Positions 60,947 through 64,000 of a stretch of DNA of 64,000 nt are shown here, one piece after another. Every line of letters begins with the position of its first letter. The stretch's first letter is position 1. The stretch spans positions 41,624,574-41,688,573 of the forward strand of contig NC_065921.1 in assembly GCF_024586455.1 (NCBI RefSeq). Reading direction: 5' to 3'. The stretch comes from Bactrocera neohumeralis. Its lineage: Eukaryota; Arthropoda; Insecta; Diptera; Tephritidae. Below the pieces are notes generated by a model, which saw only the letters and a list, made by a program, of their open reading frames with translations, was not told the DNA's origin and did no database searches. Both the position numbers and the translations under genes were made by a program.

Positions 60947-63823
60947 ATGTTCGCGTTCGGAAATAAAAATACTATATACTGTGTCCTTTTGTTCATTTTA
61001 CTCTTGACGCATGCAACGGCCGATGAACACTCGGTTAATCCAGCAGTGCCACGGACGTGTTACAGTTGTGAAGGCATCAATTGCTTGCGAGTCTCACAAT
61101 TGAATGCTACGAGCGATTGCTTGGATTTGTTGGATTATTGTGTGACAGTTTTTAGAGGATGTAAGTGTATTGATCATTGAGGGTATTTAGTGTAAAAATT
61201 AAAAAAAAAAAATGTACTATATAGGTGCCTGAAATCAAAAGTAAATTCCAAGCATTGCGTTTGATCCATTCTATATGAACTGCTGTCGTAAGGATTTAAA
61301 GAATCAGAGACGCTTTAAAAGGCATATTAAACTCCGCACAAAAAATCGTTAAAGCAATAAATAGTTTGGATTTTCCTATAACATTTTCGTACAAGAATCA
61401 ATGGCAAGCTCACGTGTTACTGTTAATGGGACTTCTTCCCTCAAAAAAACGCAAAAGCTCCATTGATTACTACGTTTAGTTAAAGTTTAATCCAAGCTGC
61501 TTATTTGTGCCTCTTTTAAATTAGTTCCAAATTGAAAAACTCAAGGATTCCGAGAAAGTTAAAATGCATAACTTCATAAAGGAAGCTGGAGTAAGCAATA
61601 AAATTATTACCGAAATTCATGAGAAGTCCTACGAATACTTATCGAAAATGTCGAAAGTGTTATATTTTTATTAATTTCAAAATTATTTAAAATTAGTGTT
61701 AATGTGATAGATATAGTGCTATACCTGTTATTATTATTTTCAAAACGTGTTGAAGAAAAGCACACAAGTAGGAGTTTAAGGTTTAAGATTTTGCTAAACA
61801 AATTGTTGAGATTTCAGCATAAGTATGCATTTAAAACGTTGAACACTCGCACGTTGAACAAAACTCAAACTGTAAAAATATCTCATTTGTCCGTACAAAT
61901 TCCTGATATAAAAGTACTATTACAGTTATAATATAGTATGACATTTTATGAGAGCGAGTAAAAAATGCTCTGTATTGATTCACTAAACATATGAATGGTA
62001 TTGAGTTATAAGCTTGAAGTGTTTTGTTAGACTTAAGCCATGCACATTTGAGAACTCCGACTAAATAACATATACAGGAGTAGTCTTTACGAAGAAAGTT
62101 TTTCAAGGGAAAAGAACTCAAAGACTTGATAAATCCATATTGTCCTCATAGTATTTATCATAAAACCCTCAGAGATCGTCATAGTGCCTTAATAATTTGA
62201 CCAAAATTTTGGCGCAGATATCAGCGTACCCAGAAAACATTATCAAATTCATGTCGCGTCGCAAAAAAAAAGTATGACAACATTAAATCTCGAACAACCC
62301 TTATCGCAAGATTTCGTTGTCACAATTTAATTTATTCTGCCGATGATCAATCAGCAGACCTTAGATCATCTTTTCATATATCTAACCAGGGCTATTTTTA
62401 TTAAGAAAATCATGAATTATAGCTATGGGGGCTTTCATATAAATGGGAAAAGCTTGTTATCTTGGATCGAAAACTTAATGTGTCAAAAGAACAAGAAGGT
62501 TTTGTCAATTTGAAAAGTACTTTAAGAGCAGGCCTTTGTGGGTATATGTAAATACTCAAAATGTTCTAAGGATCTAAAACATTAATAAAAGGAAGATCGG
62601 TATTCTTATTTTAGTATTTTCGCCCGCTTCAATTTTAAACCGTGAACATTTTCTAGTGAATATTTTTATAACTTTCGACGTGGTTTAACTCAGCAACTGT
62701 GCTTCGATGGACTTAATTCCCACACAATTTGTCAATAAAGGCGTAGGCGCCCGAAAGTAAAGATCAACCGAATGCAATGTTTCAAGATAAGCCGAATCCA
62801 ACAAAAGTTGTTCGCGCACGAGGATATTTTAAGCTTCAAGTTTTTTAGAACACCTGGATATATCGCAATCATACCACCAGACCAACGCAGAATATTAAAT
62901 TCTGTTCTTGCTAGGGATCGAATGACTTCTTTTTACTCTCGTACGTAATGATGAGTCGTTTAATGCGTTGAAAAGGCATGTTTTAGAGAGAGCTTAATGG
63001 AGAATATTGTGAATTTTTTTATAAAACCGTTATTTACTACAAGATGCAAATTTGAATTCCCGATTTCGTCGAATAATGAATATTGAATTCTTACGCAACA
63101 TTTTAAAAAGTTTTTACCAGCATCTAAAAGTTTTTTGTCGGGTTTGATCTCTGCAAGTTGCAAAACCATAAAATATTCCGTTACACACGAACTGAGCCAT
63201 TCCTTACTTTAAGTTAAGCATATTTTCTCCAAAAGCTGATACTTAAACTAATAGATTTTTCTCTCCTTATTTCTAATAGTCACAGTAATAGCTCGCGGTT
63301 GCTATGCCGACTTGGAAATGAACTTGCGTGATAAATGTGACTTGGACAACCATCCCGAGTGTGTAAAATGCTTCGGCAATCGTTGCAATGACAAGGGACG
63401 CGCCGATTTCCAATGCATCGAGTGCAAGTCGAGTGAGGTAAGTGGCAAGACATATTTCTAGAATATTATTTCAAATTTAAAAACGTTCCTCTTATTAACT
63501 GGCAGGATAAAAGATGCGCCTCCGACACCAGCGCCCTGACTGCCGTGCAATGTCCAGTGCCCACCGCACAGAACTCTTACTGTTATGTCCGCGAGTCCAA
63601 GGAGGAAGGCACTACACGTGGCTGTTTTGTGCATCAGCAAGAACAAGAAGAGTGCCTCAGTGATGCACAGTGTTCCATGTGTTTGAGCGACGACGCGGTG
63701 GCTTGCAACGCATACAATGTATCCACAGGAGCTAAATCAGGCAGCAGCAGTGGACTTAGCAAAGTCAGTGCCACATCTACCGTTTCTTTTCTGCTGTTCG
63801 CTTTTATTGTGCGTTCAATATAA
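60947..63823 (+). CDS. Secreted, probably GPI-anchored Cys-rich protein (DUF753/Ly6-like), three exons
   Basis: Exons 60947-61160, 63280-63437 and 63506-63823; phases 1 and 0 match across GTAAGT donors and AG acceptors, giving 229 residues. Residues 1-25 are a signal peptide (VLLFILLLTHATA, cleavage before DEHS). The mature part has two Cys-rich modules: RTCYSCEGINCLRVSQ...DYCVTVFRG(FTVIA)RGCYADL, and ECVKCFGNRCNDKG...FQCIECKSSEDKRCAS...NSYCYVRESKEE...RGCFV. This paired-Cys pattern with an 'RGC' turn is that of insect DUF753 proteins, a relative of the three-finger Ly6 fold. The C-terminus (GSSSG followed by VSFLLFAFIVRSI) is a GPI-attachment signal. It would sit outside the plasma membrane; ligand and role are unknown. 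The 2.1-kb first intron carries a mariner relic. Promoter and poly(A) signal are both visible. Confidence 0.88.
61161..63279 (+). other. First intron of the DUF753-like gene
   Basis: Bounded by GTAAGT and a CTCCTTATTTCTAATAG acceptor. Apart from the mariner relic at about 62.7-62.9 kb nothing recognisable was found; phase continuity means no extra coding exon is needed. Confidence 0.65.
62690..62930 (+). pseudogene. Mariner remnant in the first intron of the DUF753-like gene
   Basis: The plus strand reads MFQDKPNPTKVVRARGYFK, then after a frameshift GYIAIIPPDQRR. This matches the mariner segment after the first catalytic Asp (QDEPNPTKV.R...; GH.ATIPLEQRRTVNS). Frames are broken and no TIRs were found. 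Confidence 0.65.
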
Positions 63824-63942
63824 ATATGTGATTGTGTCTTTTTTTACTAGAAACTAAGTATTCGATAAAAGTATTCAACACCGAGTTCTCGCGATAAGAG
63901 GGTGTTGTTAAATTTATTACCTGTTAATCTTCATATTCTACG

Positions 63943-63948
63943 AATAAA
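63943..63948 (+). terminator. Poly(A) signal of the DUF753-like gene
   Basis: AATAAA lies 120 nt after the stop codon, a normal 3' UTR length for a fly gene. Confidence 0.7.
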
Positions 63949-64000
63949 GTAATTGTAATGACTAGACTTAGTAAGGTATGAACTAAAAGTTCATTACCAA

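Noticed and set aside
1..64000. tRNA, rRNA, CRISPR arrays, riboswitches
   Set aside because: None seen. No tRNA B-box plus cloverleaf candidate held up by eye, and prokaryotic features are not expected in this genome.

Overview
This window looks like a fruit-fly genome, most likely a tephritid (Bactrocera/Zeugodacus/Ceratitis type). The grounds are very AT-rich intergenic DNA with many TATGTATGTA/ACATATGT tracts, 57-70 nt introns with GT...AG ends, Drosophila-type core promoters (TATA plus TCAGT), and proteins that match Drosophila gene families. It is not bacterial. All identifications come from reading the sequence and remembered family features; no database search was run.

Four multi-exon genes can be resolved at intron-phase level or nearly so. 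(1) 12434-19054, +: the DNA-repair damage sensor XPC (Drosophila Xpc/mus210), six exons, 1330 codons. (2) 30798-34857, -: a TBC-domain Rab GAP of the TBC1D25/OATL1 type (Drosophila CG8155-like), five exons, 1260 codons, with a GC-AG intron and a stop-free 57-nt intron. (3) 38130-50466, -: ten 3' exons (1305 codons) of a large single-pass membrane protein with the end of a chitin-binding-4/LPMO-like domain, EGF-like repeats, two DOMON domains, an SEA domain, a TM segment and a low-complexity tail; it resembles Drosophila nahoda. Its 5' exon(s) were not found. (4) 60947-63823, +: a small secreted, probably GPI-anchored Cys-rich protein of the DUF753/Ly6-like kind, three exons, with a clear TATA/Inr promoter and AATAAA.

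Layout. 1-12.3 kb: no recognisable host gene; a broken RNase-H-bearing LINE, simple repeats and a dispersed repeat. 12.4-19.1 kb: Xpc. 19.9-29.5 kb: a transposon nest, namely a decayed Helitron (-) with an intact 5' terminus, carrying a Tc1-like element in its helicase 3' end and a nearly full-length RTE LINE with perfect 13-bp target-site duplications. 30.8-34.9 kb: the TBC gene. 35.2-37.6 kb: extreme AT-rich DNA. 37.8-38.0 kb: a dense promoter-like motif cluster. 38.1-50.5 kb: the nahoda-like gene, with LINE and mariner relics in its long introns. 50.9-60.4 kb: mariner relics, an RTE copy and a LINE copy. 60.8-63.95 kb: the DUF753-like gene.

The most notable points are a roughly 290-residue (S/K)AEPEP repeat block inserted inside a DOMON domain of the nahoda-like protein; an intron built from decayed tandem copies of its own downstream splice site; the three-level transposon nest; unusual introns in the TBC gene; a candidate alternative C-terminal exon; and the motif cluster just 3' of the nahoda-like gene.
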